Part shown: positions 24,047 through 31,768 of the stretch, in pieces | How positions within the stretch are numbered: the stretch's first letter is position 1 | Layout: the number at the start of each line of letters is the position of its first letter | From: JAFDVJ01 sp964487505 | GTDB taxonomy: Bacteria; Acidobacteriota; Blastocatellia; Pyrinomonadales; Pyrinomonadaceae | DNA: 37,353 nucleotides | Assembly: GCA_964487505.1 (NCBI GenBank) | Contig: CAZARD010000034.1 | Location: 1 to 37,353 of the forward strand | Direction: 5' to 3' | The notes under the pieces: generated by a model | Told to the model about the DNA's origin: nothing | What the model saw: the letters and a program-made list of their open reading frames with translations, nothing else | Database searches by the model: none | Made by a program: the position numbers and the translations under genes

Positions 24047-25438
24047 ATGTTTGAAATCAACAGGATCATCGACACCGACTCGTACAAGGCGAGTCACTGG
24101 CTTCAGTATCCGCCGCAAACGGAACTGGTTCATTCATATCTCGAATCGCGCGGTTGCGACCGCGATTGGAGCGAAACCGTCTTTTTTGGGCTTCAGTACA
24201 TATTGAAGCGCTATTTTCTCGAGCGTTTCACCCGGGAAATGGTCGAAGAAGCGCGCGAGGTAATAACTGCCCACGGCGAGCCGTTCAACTATGAAGGCTG
24301 GACGCGCCTGATCGCAAAGCACGGAGGCCGGCTCCCGCTGATCGTGCGCGCCGTTCCGGAAGGTTCGGTCGTTCCGTTGCGTAACGTCCTGATGACCGTC
24401 GAGAACACCGATCCCGAATTCTTCTGGCTGACGAGTTGGTTCGAAACGCAGCTGATGCGGATCTGGTACCCCTGCACGGTCGCGACGCAGAGCTTTCAAA
24501 TCAAGCGCGACGTTTACCGGTTTCTCAGCGAGACCGCGGACGATCCCGATGCCGAGATCGGTTTCAAGGTGCACGATTTCGGCGCGCGCGGCGTTTCGAG
24601 CCAGGAGACGGCGGCGATCGGCGGCGCCGCGCATCTGGTGAATTTCTTCGGCACCGACACGATGGCGGCGCTTTTGATCCATCGGGATTTCTACAACACG
24701 CCGATGGCGGGATTCTCGATCCCGGCGGCCGAGCATTCGACGATCACCAGCTGGGGGCGCGGGAACGAGGCCGAAGCGTATCGGAACATGCTCCGGAATT
24801 TCGCCAAGCCCGGCGCTTTGGTCGCGGTCGTTTCGGATTCGTGGAATATCTTCGAGGCGGTCGAGAAGATCTGGGGCGAAACGCTTCGGCGCGAGGTCGT
24901 CGATTCCGGCGCGACCGTGGTCATTCGGCCGGACTCGGGCGAGCCCGTTGAGGTCGTTTCGCGCGTCGCTCGGATCCTCGGCGAGAAATTCGGCACCGAT
25001 GTCAATACAAAGGGATACAAGGTCCTGAGGAACGTTCGGATAATCCAGGGCGACGGAGTCAATCAGCAATCGATCCGGGCGATCCTCGAACGGCTCAAAG
25101 CCGAAGGATTCTCGGCCTCGAACGTCGCCTTCGGCATCGGCGGCGCTTTGCTGCAGAAGATCGACCGCGACACGCTTAAATTCGCGTACAAATGTTCAGC
25201 GATCGTCACCGACGGCAAACTGATCGAGGTCTACAAGCAACCGATAACAGACGCCGGAAAGAACAGCAAGCGCGGCCGGCTCGACCTCGTTCATCGCAAC
25301 GGATTGTTCGAAACGGTCAAACTCGAGGCTCCGGGCCTTTCGTCGCTGGCGGATTCGGCGATGCGGACGGTCTACCGGGACGGTGAGCTGTTGATCGACG
25401 ACGATTTGGCGACGATCCGAGACCGGTCGGCGGGTTAA
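24047..25438 (+). CDS. nadV: nicotinamide phosphoribosyltransferase (NAMPT)
   Basis: A 463-residue type II phosphoribosyltransferase that makes NMN from nicotinamide and PRPP, the first step of the short NAD salvage route. The N-terminus 'IDTDSYKASHWLQYPP' is family-typical. 'RDFYNTPMAGFSIPAAEHST' carries the catalytic histidine (in 'AAEHS'), and 'VVIRPDSGEPVEVV' holds the Asp and phosphate contacts. 'IIQGDGVNQQSI' is a further conserved block. Length is close to human NAMPT (about 490). AGGAG lies six bases before ATG 24047. With nadM just upstream, the two genes make NAD from nicotinamide directly. No pncA or niaP seen nearby. Confidence 0.95.
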   Translation: MFEINRIIDTDSYKASHWLQYPPQTELVHSYLESRGCDRDWSETVFFGLQYILKRYFLERFTREMVEEAREVITAHGEPFNYEGWTRLIAKHGGRLPLIVRAVPEGSVVPLRNVLMTVENTDPEFFWLTSWFETQLMRIWYPCTVATQSFQIKRDVYRFLSETADDPDAEIGFKVHDFGARGVSSQETAAIGGAAHLVNFFGTDTMAALLIHRDFYNTPMAGFSIPAAEHSTITSWGRGNEAEAYRNMLRNFAKPGALVAVVSDSWNIFEAVEKIWGETLRREVVDSGATVVIRPDSGEPVEVVSRVARILGEKFGTDVNTKGYKVLRNVRIIQGDGVNQQSIRAILERLKAEGFSASNVAFGIGGALLQKIDRDTLKFAYKCSAIVTDGKLIEVYKQPITDAGKNSKRGRLDLVHRNGLFETVKLEAPGLSSLADSAMRTVYRDGELLIDDDLATIRDRSAG

Positions 25439-25456
25439 TGGCCAGTGGGCAATGGA

Positions 25457-25504
25457 CAATGGACAACGGACAATGGACAGTGGAAAATTGTCCGTTGTCC
25501 ATTG
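25457..25504. repeat. 18-bp perfect inverted repeat between convergent genes
   Basis: CAATGGACAACGGACAAT at 25457-25474 and its exact complement at 25487-25504, inside tandem 'GGACAATG' runs. It lies between nadV and the convergent gene ending at 25522, so it could stop transcription from either side, although no long T-run is present. Confidence 0.7.
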
Positions 25505-25521
25505 AACGCATTGTCCATTGT

Positions 25522-26235
25522 TTAGATCGCTTCGTGTCCGGCGGCGCGGTTGAAATAGTGGTAGAGGTCGTTGAAATCTCGGAGAGCGCGGTTGAGGATC
25601 ATCGGAAGCTGCGGGATGTCGTTCGTGTTGACGATCAGGTTTAGGTTCCGTAGAAACGCTTCGTGCGCGTTCATCGTCGAACCCTTGTCCTCGAGCGAGA
25701 TCAGGTAAAGCCGCCGGCGTTCGGAAGAGTACATCGCGTTCACTTTCTGCTGTAGGATCGCGGCTCCGCCGAATTCCGCCGCGAAATCGGGCGAGAAAAT
25801 GACGATCTCGGTCTTGCCCTCGCGTAGCCGCTCGTTCGCCTGCGCCGGCGTCTGGGCGACGTAAACCTTATAGCCCGCGCCGACCAGTACCTTCCCGACC
25901 TCGTCGCGTTTTTGTCCGAGGCAGAGCAGTATTCGGCGAGGCTTCTCGTCGCTCGTGTCGCTCGCGTCGAGGGTCTTCTTCTCAGTCTGAAGCGCCGAAA
26001 GCAGCGACTTGAGCGCGCTGTTGATCTGGAACTCGGATTCTTTCGCCGAGAAATCCTGCGCGCCTTCCGAGACCGCGGGAGCGGGTTTCGTCGCCTCAAG
26101 CTGCTGCGCGGTCGAGCCCTTCTGAACCCGGATCAGGTTCTGGCAGCGCGGGCAGCGGACGGTGAAATTCTGGGTGGGGATCTTGCCTTCGTCGAGCTGA
26201 AGCGAAACGGAACAATTGTCGCAACGGATGATCAT
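25522..26235 (-). CDS. zinc-ribbon protein with receiver-like domain
   Basis: A 237-residue cytoplasmic protein. The N-terminal ribbon (Cys5, Cys8, Cys28, Cys31; 'MIIRCDNCSVSLQLDEGKIP') is of the MJ0042 finger type. A Pro/Ala-rich and helical linker follows. From about residue 98 ('RRILLCLGQKRDEVGKVLVG', 'TEIVIFSPDF') the pattern of alternating hydrophobic strands resembles a response-regulator receiver fold, but the usual phosphorylatable Asp setting is not clear. It ends in 'NDLYHYFNRAAGHEAI'. It begins 31 bases after the PilT gene and is probably co-transcribed with it, which suggests a role in pilus or motility control. Function is inferred from context only. Confidence 0.72.
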   Translation of the reverse strand: MIIRCDNCSVSLQLDEGKIPTQNFTVRCPRCQNLIRVQKGSTAQQLEATKPAPAVSEGAQDFSAKESEFQINSALKSLLSALQTEKKTLDASDTSDEKPRRILLCLGQKRDEVGKVLVGAGYKVYVAQTPAQANERLREGKTEIVIFSPDFAAEFGGAAILQQKVNAMYSSERRRLYLISLEDKGSTMNAHEAFLRNLNLIVNTNDIPQLPMILNRALRDFNDLYHYFNRAAGHEAI

Positions 26236-26266
26236 ATCGGTTTTCTGGGAATCGGGACTGGCTCGG

Positions 26267-27460
26267 TTATTCCATCAGATCCAGCACGGAACTTGTCGGC
26301 ACCGGCTGTGGAATGTTCAGCGCGCCGACCGGCGTCGGTTGCGCGTTGGCATAATCGTCGCTGGACGAAAGTCCGTTCAGTTGAAGAAGCAGATTGTTCT
26401 GGTTCGTCGCGAACGACAGGCCGTCCTCGAGCGTGATCTGTTCCTTCTCGATCATCTGCCGGATGACGGTATCGAAATCCTGCATTCCGTCGATCTCGCC
26501 GTCGCGCATCGCATCGAGGAGCGTTTTGCCTTCTGTTTCGCCCTTTTCGATGTATTCGCGGGTTCGCGGACTAGATTTCAAGATCTCGACGGCCGCGATC
26601 CGGCCCTTGCCGTCGGCGCGCGGGATCAGCCTCTGCGAGACGATGTAGCGAAACGTCTGGGCAAGCCGTGTGCGGATGATCTTCTCTTCGTTCTTCGGAT
26701 AGAGCCCGATAATGCGGTCAACGGTCTTGGCGGCATCGATCGTATGCAGCGTCGAAAGCACAAGGTGGCCGGTTTCGGCCGCTTCGAGGGCGATTTCGGC
26801 TGTTTCGAGGTCACGCATCTCGCCGACGAGGATCACTTTCGGTGCCTGCCGCAACGCGGCCCGAAGAGCCGAAGCGAAATCGCGCGTGTCGGATCCGACC
26901 TCGCGCTGGTTGATCGTGCATTTCTTGTGCGGATGAAGAAATTCGATCGGATCTTCGATCGTGACGATGTGATAGCTCTTGGTTTCGTTGATGCGGTCGA
27001 TCACCGCCGCCAACGTCGAACTCTTTCCCGATCCCGTCGGTCCGGTAACTAGGACGATGCCGTTCCGGATTCCGCAGATATCTTCGAGTTGCGGCGGAAT
27101 GTTCAGCGATTCGAAACTCGGGATCTCGTGCGGGATGACGCGCATCACGATCGAGTACGAACCGCGTTGCTGAAAGATGTTGACACGAAAACGGCAGCGG
27201 CCGGGCAAGGCATAACTGAGATCCGCGGTTCCGTATTTGGAGAGTTGCGCGGCGGCCTCCGAATTGTCCCGGAGAATCGACATCGCGATCATCTCGGTCT
27301 GGTATCCGGTCAGTTTGCCGATTCCGAGCGGCGTCGCCGAGAACAGGTTTCCGCTGATCTCGACTTGGGGCTTCTGGCCGCACGAAAAGTTCAGATCGCT
27401 GACGTTATCTGAGATAAGCAGCATCTGCTCAATAATCGGCGCTACATCAAGCAAACTCAT
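26267..27460 (-). CDS. pilT: PilT-like twitching-motility/type IV pilus retraction ATPase
   Basis: A 397-residue hexameric secretion-type ATPase that powers retraction of type IV pili. Walker A is GPTGSGKS at 140-147. Other family motifs are 'HIVTIEDPIEFLHPHKKC' (Asp box), 'ALRQAPKVILVGEMRD' (Walker B) and 'AETGHLVLSTLHT' (His box). The first 100 residues form the N-terminal PAS-like domain ('TADLSYALPGRCRFRVNIFQ'). It is longer than many PilT (about 345) because of a C-terminal tail rich in Asn, Gln and Pro. GGGAG lies eleven bases before ATG 27460. Assignment to PilT rather than PilU is not certain. A zinc-ribbon protein follows. Confidence 0.9.
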   Translation of the reverse strand: MSLLDVAPIIEQMLLISDNVSDLNFSCGQKPQVEISGNLFSATPLGIGKLTGYQTEMIAMSILRDNSEAAAQLSKYGTADLSYALPGRCRFRVNIFQQRGSYSIVMRVIPHEIPSFESLNIPPQLEDICGIRNGIVLVTGPTGSGKSSTLAAVIDRINETKSYHIVTIEDPIEFLHPHKKCTINQREVGSDTRDFASALRAALRQAPKVILVGEMRDLETAEIALEAAETGHLVLSTLHTIDAAKTVDRIIGLYPKNEEKIIRTRLAQTFRYIVSQRLIPRADGKGRIAAVEILKSSPRTREYIEKGETEGKTLLDAMRDGEIDGMQDFDTVIRQMIEKEQITLEDGLSFATNQNNLLLQLNGLSSSDDYANAQPTPVGALNIPQPVPTSSVLDLME

Positions 27461-27590
27461 CTTTTGGATTACTCCCTGACGATTGGACTGTAAAACTGAA
27501 AAGACTTGAGCGACAGGAACACGGCTGTTATGAGGCCGTCAAAGTCACCTTCTATTCTGACCTAAACGGGCGATCGAATGCAAGCGGTTT

Positions 27591-28223
27591 TTAACAAACA
27601 TCAACAGTGTTGACAAGTTTGATGTAGTTTTCCGTGATCGTCCGGTCAGGGTCGAACAACGCCTTGACAACGGCGGCGGAATCAGCGCCCGCTTCAAGAA
27701 CCGATGCGACGTTGCGGGCGTCGATCCCGCCAATCGCGACCAAGGGGAAGGAGCCGATACCGGATCTTACGGCACCTATCCCGTTCAATCCGACGACCTC
27801 GTCGGGGTTCTCTTTCGTGGAGGTCGGAAACACGGGACCGATCGCGATGTAGTCGACCGGCGACGAGATCGCCTCGCCCGCTTGGGCGAGCGAGTGGGTC
27901 GAGAAACCGATAATCGCGTCCGGACCCAGCAGCGCGCGGGCGGCGGCCGGCGGGAGGTCGTCTTGACCGAGATGCACTCCGTCCGCGCCGATGGCGAGCG
28001 CGATATCGACTCGGTCATTGATTATGATCTTCACGCCGAGTCTCCGACCGATCGCTAATGCGCGGCGCGCGTCATCGATGAAATCGCGCGGTGAGAGGTC
28101 TTTTTCGCGAAGCTGGACCAACTTCGCGCCGCCCGAGGCAAGCAATTCGACCTGCTCGGAATGCGGGATTCCGGACAGCGAAACGTTCGTGATCGGATAG
28201 ATTCTTGGAAGTTCTATGGTCAT
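27591..28223 (-). CDS. thiE: thiamine phosphate synthase
   Basis: A 210-residue TIM-barrel enzyme that joins the thiazole and pyrimidine halves to form thiamine phosphate. Family motifs are 'LVQLREKDLSPRDF', 'IINDRVDIALAIGADGVHLG' followed by QDD, 'YIAIGPVFPTSTKEN' (pyrophosphate and thiazole binding) and 'VAIGGIDARN'. Length is normal. Its ATG overlaps the upstream rimI stop (ATGA), so translation is coupled in a queA-rimI-thiE operon. No TPP riboswitch is evident and no other thi genes are nearby. Confidence 0.95.
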   Translation of the reverse strand: MTIELPRIYPITNVSLSGIPHSEQVELLASGGAKLVQLREKDLSPRDFIDDARRALAIGRRLGVKIIINDRVDIALAIGADGVHLGQDDLPPAAARALLGPDAIIGFSTHSLAQAGEAISSPVDYIAIGPVFPTSTKENPDEVVGLNGIGAVRSGIGSFPLVAIGGIDARNVASVLEAGADSAAVVKALFDPDRTITENYIKLVNTVDVC

Positions 28224-28750
28224 AGCGGCTTGACCATCAAGAACGCGTCCTCGCCGTTGTTGTAGTAGGCGTCGATGCGCTGCACGATCGAGTAGTTCAT
28301 TCCGCGATAAAGACTCTGCGCGCCGATGTTGCTGACGCGCACCTCAAGCGCGATGGTGTTTATCCCGCGTTTCCGGAGCGCTTCCTCGACGTGGGCCATC
28401 AACCGTTCGGCAAGTCCGCGGCGACGGTGTTCGGGTGCGACGCCGACTGTCGTCACGTGTCCCGTGCCGTTCTGATGAACCATCACGAAAATGAATCCGA
28501 CAACCGGATCGGCCGGGGTCTCGACACGAAAACTGAGCGTCGTCGGATCGTCCAGCAAAAATGAGAATGTATGCTTCGTGTAGTTCTCGCCTTTTTTGAA
28601 ACACCGAAGGTTGAGTTGCGAAACCTCGTCGATGTGCTTGGTTGTGAGCGGCTTTATCTCGTAGGTCGTCGATGGCGCCGACTCGACAAATTTCGCCTCT
28701 GACGGTTCCGCCTGGATGAAAAAACTCTTGATTGTTTCGAGAACCGCCAT
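28220..28750 (-). CDS. rimI: GNAT-family acetyltransferase, RimI-like
   Basis: A 176-residue GNAT acetyltransferase. The acetyl-CoA-binding motif is 'VGVAPEHRRRGLAERLM' (R/Q-x2-G-x-A/G type). 'ALRKRGINTIALEVRVSNIG' and 'AQSLYRGMNYSIVQRIDAYY' match RimI, which acetylates ribosomal protein S18 or has related N-terminal acetyltransferase activity. The first 30 residues are extra relative to typical RimI. The gene is flanked by queA (23 bases) and thiE (overlap). Substrate is inferred. Confidence 0.82.
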   Translation of the reverse strand: MAVLETIKSFFIQAEPSEAKFVESAPSTTYEIKPLTTKHIDEVSQLNLRCFKKGENYTKHTFSFLLDDPTTLSFRVETPADPVVGFIFVMVHQNGTGHVTTVGVAPEHRRRGLAERLMAHVEEALRKRGINTIALEVRVSNIGAQSLYRGMNYSIVQRIDAYYNNGEDAFLMVKPL

Positions 28751-28773
28751 ATGAAGGGAACGGAGTTTTCTTT

Positions 28774-29802
28774 TCAGACGATAAAACAGCAGTCGCCGTA
28801 ACTGTAGAACCTGTAACGTCCGGCGACCGCATGCCGGTAAGCGTCCATTATAAGGCGATGGCCGGAGAATGTTGAAACCAGCACGAGGAGCGACGATTTC
28901 GGAAGATGAAAGTTCGTCAGCAGCCCGTCGATGGCGCGAAATCGATAGCCGGGCGTGATCGTCAGGTCCGCAATGCCGCTCCCGGCGACGAACCGGTCGG
29001 AACCGGCGAGCGCGTGCTCGAGCGTGCGCGCAACTGTCGTCCCGACCGCGATGACGCGTCCGCCTGCGTTCATTGTCCGGTTGAGCGTTCCGGCGGCCGC
29101 CTCGCTGATTGAAAAATTCTCGCCGGCGACGCGGTGCTGCGTGAGATCGCTGACGCGCACGGGTTCGAATGTGCCGTATCCGACGTGGAGCGTGATCTCG
29201 GCGATCGAAACGCCCGCCGAACGGATCGCATCGAGGATCTCGGGCGTGAAATGAAGTCCGGCGGTCGGGGCGGCGATCGCTCCCCGCTCGCTGGCGTAGA
29301 CGGTCTGGTAACGCTCCCGGTCGTCCGCCTGCTCCTCGTCCCTTTTGATGTACGGAGGAAGCGGCGTTCGTCCCGCCCGCTCAAGCGCGGCATCGAAGTC
29401 GCCGGCGAACTCAAACTGGATCCGCACACAGCCATCATCGCGGCGTCCGATGACGGTTGCCGACAGGTCTTCATCGAAGCGGATCACCTTTCCGGCTTTC
29501 AGACGCCGGGCCGGTTTCGCGAGCGCCTCCCAGATCATCCCGCCGACCTCGTGGATCAAAAAGATCTCTAACTTGGCGCCGGTGTCCGTGTGACCGAAAA
29601 GCCGCGCGGGGAAGACCTTCGTGTTGTTCAGCACAAGCACGTCGCCGGCCCTGAGGAACTGCGGCAAATCGCGGAAACTCGCATCTCTGAAACTTCCGGC
29701 CGCACGATCAATCGCAAGCATCCGAGAATCCGACCGCCCGGCCAAAGGCTGTTGCGCGATCAGTTCCGGCGGAAGTTCGAAATCGAATTCGTCGAGCAGC
29801 AT
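28774..29802 (-). CDS. queA: S-adenosylmethionine:tRNA ribosyltransferase-isomerase
   Basis: A 342-residue QueA, which moves the ribosyl part of SAM onto preQ1 at tRNA position 34 to give epoxyqueuosine. 'DFELPPELIAQQPLAGRSDS' is the conserved N-terminus; 'DVLVLNNTKVFPARLFG', 'APTAGLHFTPEIL', 'LHVGYGTFEPV' and C-terminal 'NFHLPKSSLLVLVSTFSGH' are all family motifs. The frame runs on upstream through a tRNA gene, so the long version is false. ATG 29802 is chosen by homology to other QueA N-termini, although no ribosome-binding site is visible. It starts only ten bases after the tRNA terminator. First gene of queA-rimI-thiE. Confidence 0.93.
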   Translation of the reverse strand: MLLDEFDFELPPELIAQQPLAGRSDSRMLAIDRAAGSFRDASFRDLPQFLRAGDVLVLNNTKVFPARLFGHTDTGAKLEIFLIHEVGGMIWEALAKPARRLKAGKVIRFDEDLSATVIGRRDDGCVRIQFEFAGDFDAALERAGRTPLPPYIKRDEEQADDRERYQTVYASERGAIAAPTAGLHFTPEILDAIRSAGVSIAEITLHVGYGTFEPVRVSDLTQHRVAGENFSISEAAAGTLNRTMNAGGRVIAVGTTVARTLEHALAGSDRFVAGSGIADLTITPGYRFRAIDGLLTNFHLPKSSLLVLVSTFSGHRLIMDAYRHAVAGRYRFYSYGDCCFIV

Positions 29803-29811
29803 AGAAAAAAC

Positions 29812-29841
29812 AAAAAAGGAATTACGAAGATCATAATTCCT
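29812..29841 (-). terminator. rho-independent terminator of the tRNA-Leu gene
   Basis: AGGAATTA (29817-29824) pairs with TAATTCCT (29834-29841); on the minus strand the stem is followed by six T at 29812-29817. It sits between the tRNA and queA. Confidence 0.8.
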
Positions 29842-29861
29842 CTCTGTTGTCGGTAAGAAAT

Positions 29862-29949
29862 TGGTGCCGGAGGTCGGACTCGAACCGACATGGGCGTAAA
29901 GCCCGCTAGATTTTGAGTCTAGTGCGTATACCGATTTCGCCACTCCGGC
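29862..29949 (-). tRNA. tRNA-Leu (anticodon CAA)
   Basis: An 88-base tRNA with acceptor stem GCCGGAG/CTCCGGC, encoded CCA end, anticodon stem CTAGA/TCTAG around CTCAAAA giving anticodon CAA, a long variable arm (CGGGC-TTTAC-GCCC type) and a T arm with GTTCGAGTC. The long variable arm and CAA fit leucine. Confidence 0.96.
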
Positions 29950-29959
29950 GCGAATTGAA

Positions 29960-29988
29960 ATGATAGTCGGAATGGACTGACAGGTCAA
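29960..29988 (-). promoter_or_regulatory. sigma-70 promoter of tRNA-Leu
   Basis: Minus-strand TTGACC (29983-29988), 17-base spacer, TATCAT (29960-29965), ending ten bases before the mature tRNA 5' end. Confidence 0.75.
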
Positions 29989-30101
29989 ACGAAGCCCGCC
30001 CCGGAAAAAATAGTTGTTCCGTGTGTTTGAAAATGTTAAATTCTGTTTAGCGCAATGCCCACGCGCCGCCTGCCGAACCGCAAAAACAAGAGGTTTTCCC
30101 A

Positions 30102-31235
30102 ATGTTCGATGCCGTCGAATCCGTCAAGAATCTGCTTCTTGTCGATACCTGTCCCCAAGATTCGAGCCAATTGTTCAATTTGCTCCGCAGAAGCTATTGG
30201 TGTGAATCCGTTCAGTCGGCCGAGACCGCAAGGTCGGTCGTCCGCGACCGCGAATTCAGCGTCGTAATCTGCGACGCGCGCGTCCCCGGAGCGATCGAAT
30301 TGATCCCGCATCTGAAGTGCTTTGCGCCGCACACAGCGGTCGTCGTGATCGGAAACGACCACGATGCCGGAACGGCCGTGTCCGCGTTTCGAGCCGGCGC
30401 ATTCGACGTTCTGCTCGGACCGGTGAAGTTCGAGGCGATCGAGGATGCCATCAGGCGCGGCGCCGAGCACTTTGAAACACGCGTCCTCAAGGACAAATAT
30501 CAACTCCACCTTGAAAAGCTGGCCGCCGAGCGCGCGATCGAGATCGACAAGGCGCTCGAAGAGGTCGAGAGTTCCTATCGGATCACGCTCAAGGCGCTGG
30601 TCCAGGCGCTTGAAACCCGTGACTTTGAAACACACGGCCATTCCGAACGCGTCGTCACTTTCAGTTTGAGGCTCGGGCACGAGATCGGCCTTGAGAAGGA
30701 AGCCCTGCGGGACCTCGAACTCGGCGCGCTTCTGCACGACATCGGCAAGATCGGCGTTCCCGACGCGATCCTTCGCAAGCCTGCAAAGCTGAATGCGGAC
30801 GAGTGGGAAAAGATGAAACTCCATCCGGTCCATGGCCAGAAGATCCTGCGCAACATCTCATTCCTCGAGGGAGCGGCACGCGTCGTCGGCCAGCATCACG
30901 AGCGCTGGGACGGGGCAGGTTACCCGTACGGGCTGCGCGGCGAAGAGATCGACATCGGAGCGCGGATCTTCGCGGTGATCGACGCCTTTGACGCGATGGT
31001 CTCGGACCGCGTCTATCGTCGCGGACGTTCGTACGAACTCGCGATCGAGGAACTCGAACGATGCGCCGGATCGCAGTTCGATCCGATGATCGTCGCCGCG
31101 TTCAAGTCGATACCGCGCGACGATTGGGAATTGCTGCGCGAACGCTCTTTGATGGAAAAGAACGAGATCCACTCGTTCCAGTCTGTCGTCGCCGATCTTG
31201 TTTACTCGGCCGAAGAACTCGAGTTCGTGCACTGA
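30102..31235 (+). CDS. response regulator with HD-GYP domain
   Basis: A 377-residue regulator. The receiver domain (about 8-125) has a likely phosphorylation site Asp58 in 'VVICDARVPG' and the switch Lys in 'LLGPVKF'; the acidic pocket is reduced ('LLLVDTC'). A coiled coil links it (about 128-165) to an HD-GYP phosphodiesterase domain with His212-Asp213 ('LLHDIGKIGVPDAIL'), 'HHERWDGAGYP' (GYP at 273-275) and further conserved His residues ('HPVHGQKIL', 'GHSERVV'). The domain hydrolyses cyclic di-GMP. AAGAGG precedes ATG 30102. No histidine kinase is adjacent. Downstream is the scaffold gap. Confidence 0.93.
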   Translation: MFDAVESVKNLLLVDTCPQDSSQLFNLLRRSYWCESVQSAETARSVVRDREFSVVICDARVPGAIELIPHLKCFAPHTAVVVIGNDHDAGTAVSAFRAGAFDVLLGPVKFEAIEDAIRRGAEHFETRVLKDKYQLHLEKLAAERAIEIDKALEEVESSYRITLKALVQALETRDFETHGHSERVVTFSLRLGHEIGLEKEALRDLELGALLHDIGKIGVPDAILRKPAKLNADEWEKMKLHPVHGQKILRNISFLEGAARVVGQHHERWDGAGYPYGLRGEEIDIGARIFAVIDAFDAMVSDRVYRRGRSYELAIEELERCAGSQFDPMIVAAFKSIPRDDWELLRERSLMEKNEIHSFQSVVADLVYSAEELEFVH

Positions 31236-31309
31236 CAAACCGGGCTTTGTCATTTGCGATTTTCGATTTTCGATTTGCGATTGGTCTGAGATCGGAGCGC
31301 CGCGGTCTT

Positions 31310-31342
31310 GGGCCGGCGTCGATCTGATGACGGTCGCGCACG
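31310..31342. repeat. 33-bp direct repeat flanking the gap, left copy
   Basis: Identical to 31443-31475 and ending in 'GGTCGCGCACG' just before the N-run. See the right copy and findings. Confidence 0.9.
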
Positions 31343-31442
31343 NNNNNNNNNNNNNNNNNNNNNNNNNNNNNNNNNNNNNNNNNNNNNNNNNNNNNNNNNN
31401 NNNNNNNNNNNNNNNNNNNNNNNNNNNNNNNNNNNNNNNNNN
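31343..31442. other. assembly gap of exactly 100 N
   Basis: A run of 100 undetermined bases, the usual size for a scaffold gap of unknown length. Sequence missing here could include part of a repeat or an inserted element. Confidence 0.98.
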
Positions 31443-31475
31443 GGGCCGGCGTCGATCTGATGACGGTCGCGCACG
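31443..31475. repeat. 33-bp direct repeat flanking the gap, right copy
   Basis: Identical to 31310-31342 and begins on the first base after the N-run. The two contig ends therefore carry the same sequence. Confidence 0.9.
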
Positions 31476-31768
31476 ATGCGGAACCCCGCACGAAGTAAGG
31501 GGGCCCGATCGCGGGAGCGATCGCCCTGCCGGGGCTACGTCATTTGCGACTTTCGATTTGCGATTGGTTGGAGATCGAAAGGTTAACCGTTCCGGGCCGA
31601 TGTCGATTTGGTGATGCCGAGTTTTCCCAAGTCCCGCCCAAAAGCGGGCGCAAGCAACCCTTCCCGACGCGAATGTGAAATGAGTTGAGCTAACCCCGAC
31701 GGCCTTCGTGAAGAGTTCTTGCGGGCAGAATGCGTTGCGGGCCGGTCACCGCGCGGCGTGTGCGATGC

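Larger units (their letters stand above)
31236..31768. other. intergenic region with repeats and a scaffold gap
   Basis: About 530 bases, of which 100 are N. Copies of a repeat beginning 'GTCATTTGCGA' and containing 'CGATTTGCGATTGGT' lie at about 31249-31342 and 31540-31610, the second more diverged. No gene was seen. 'CGATCGCGGGAGCGATCG' at 31507-31524 is a small inverted repeat. Confidence 0.7.
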
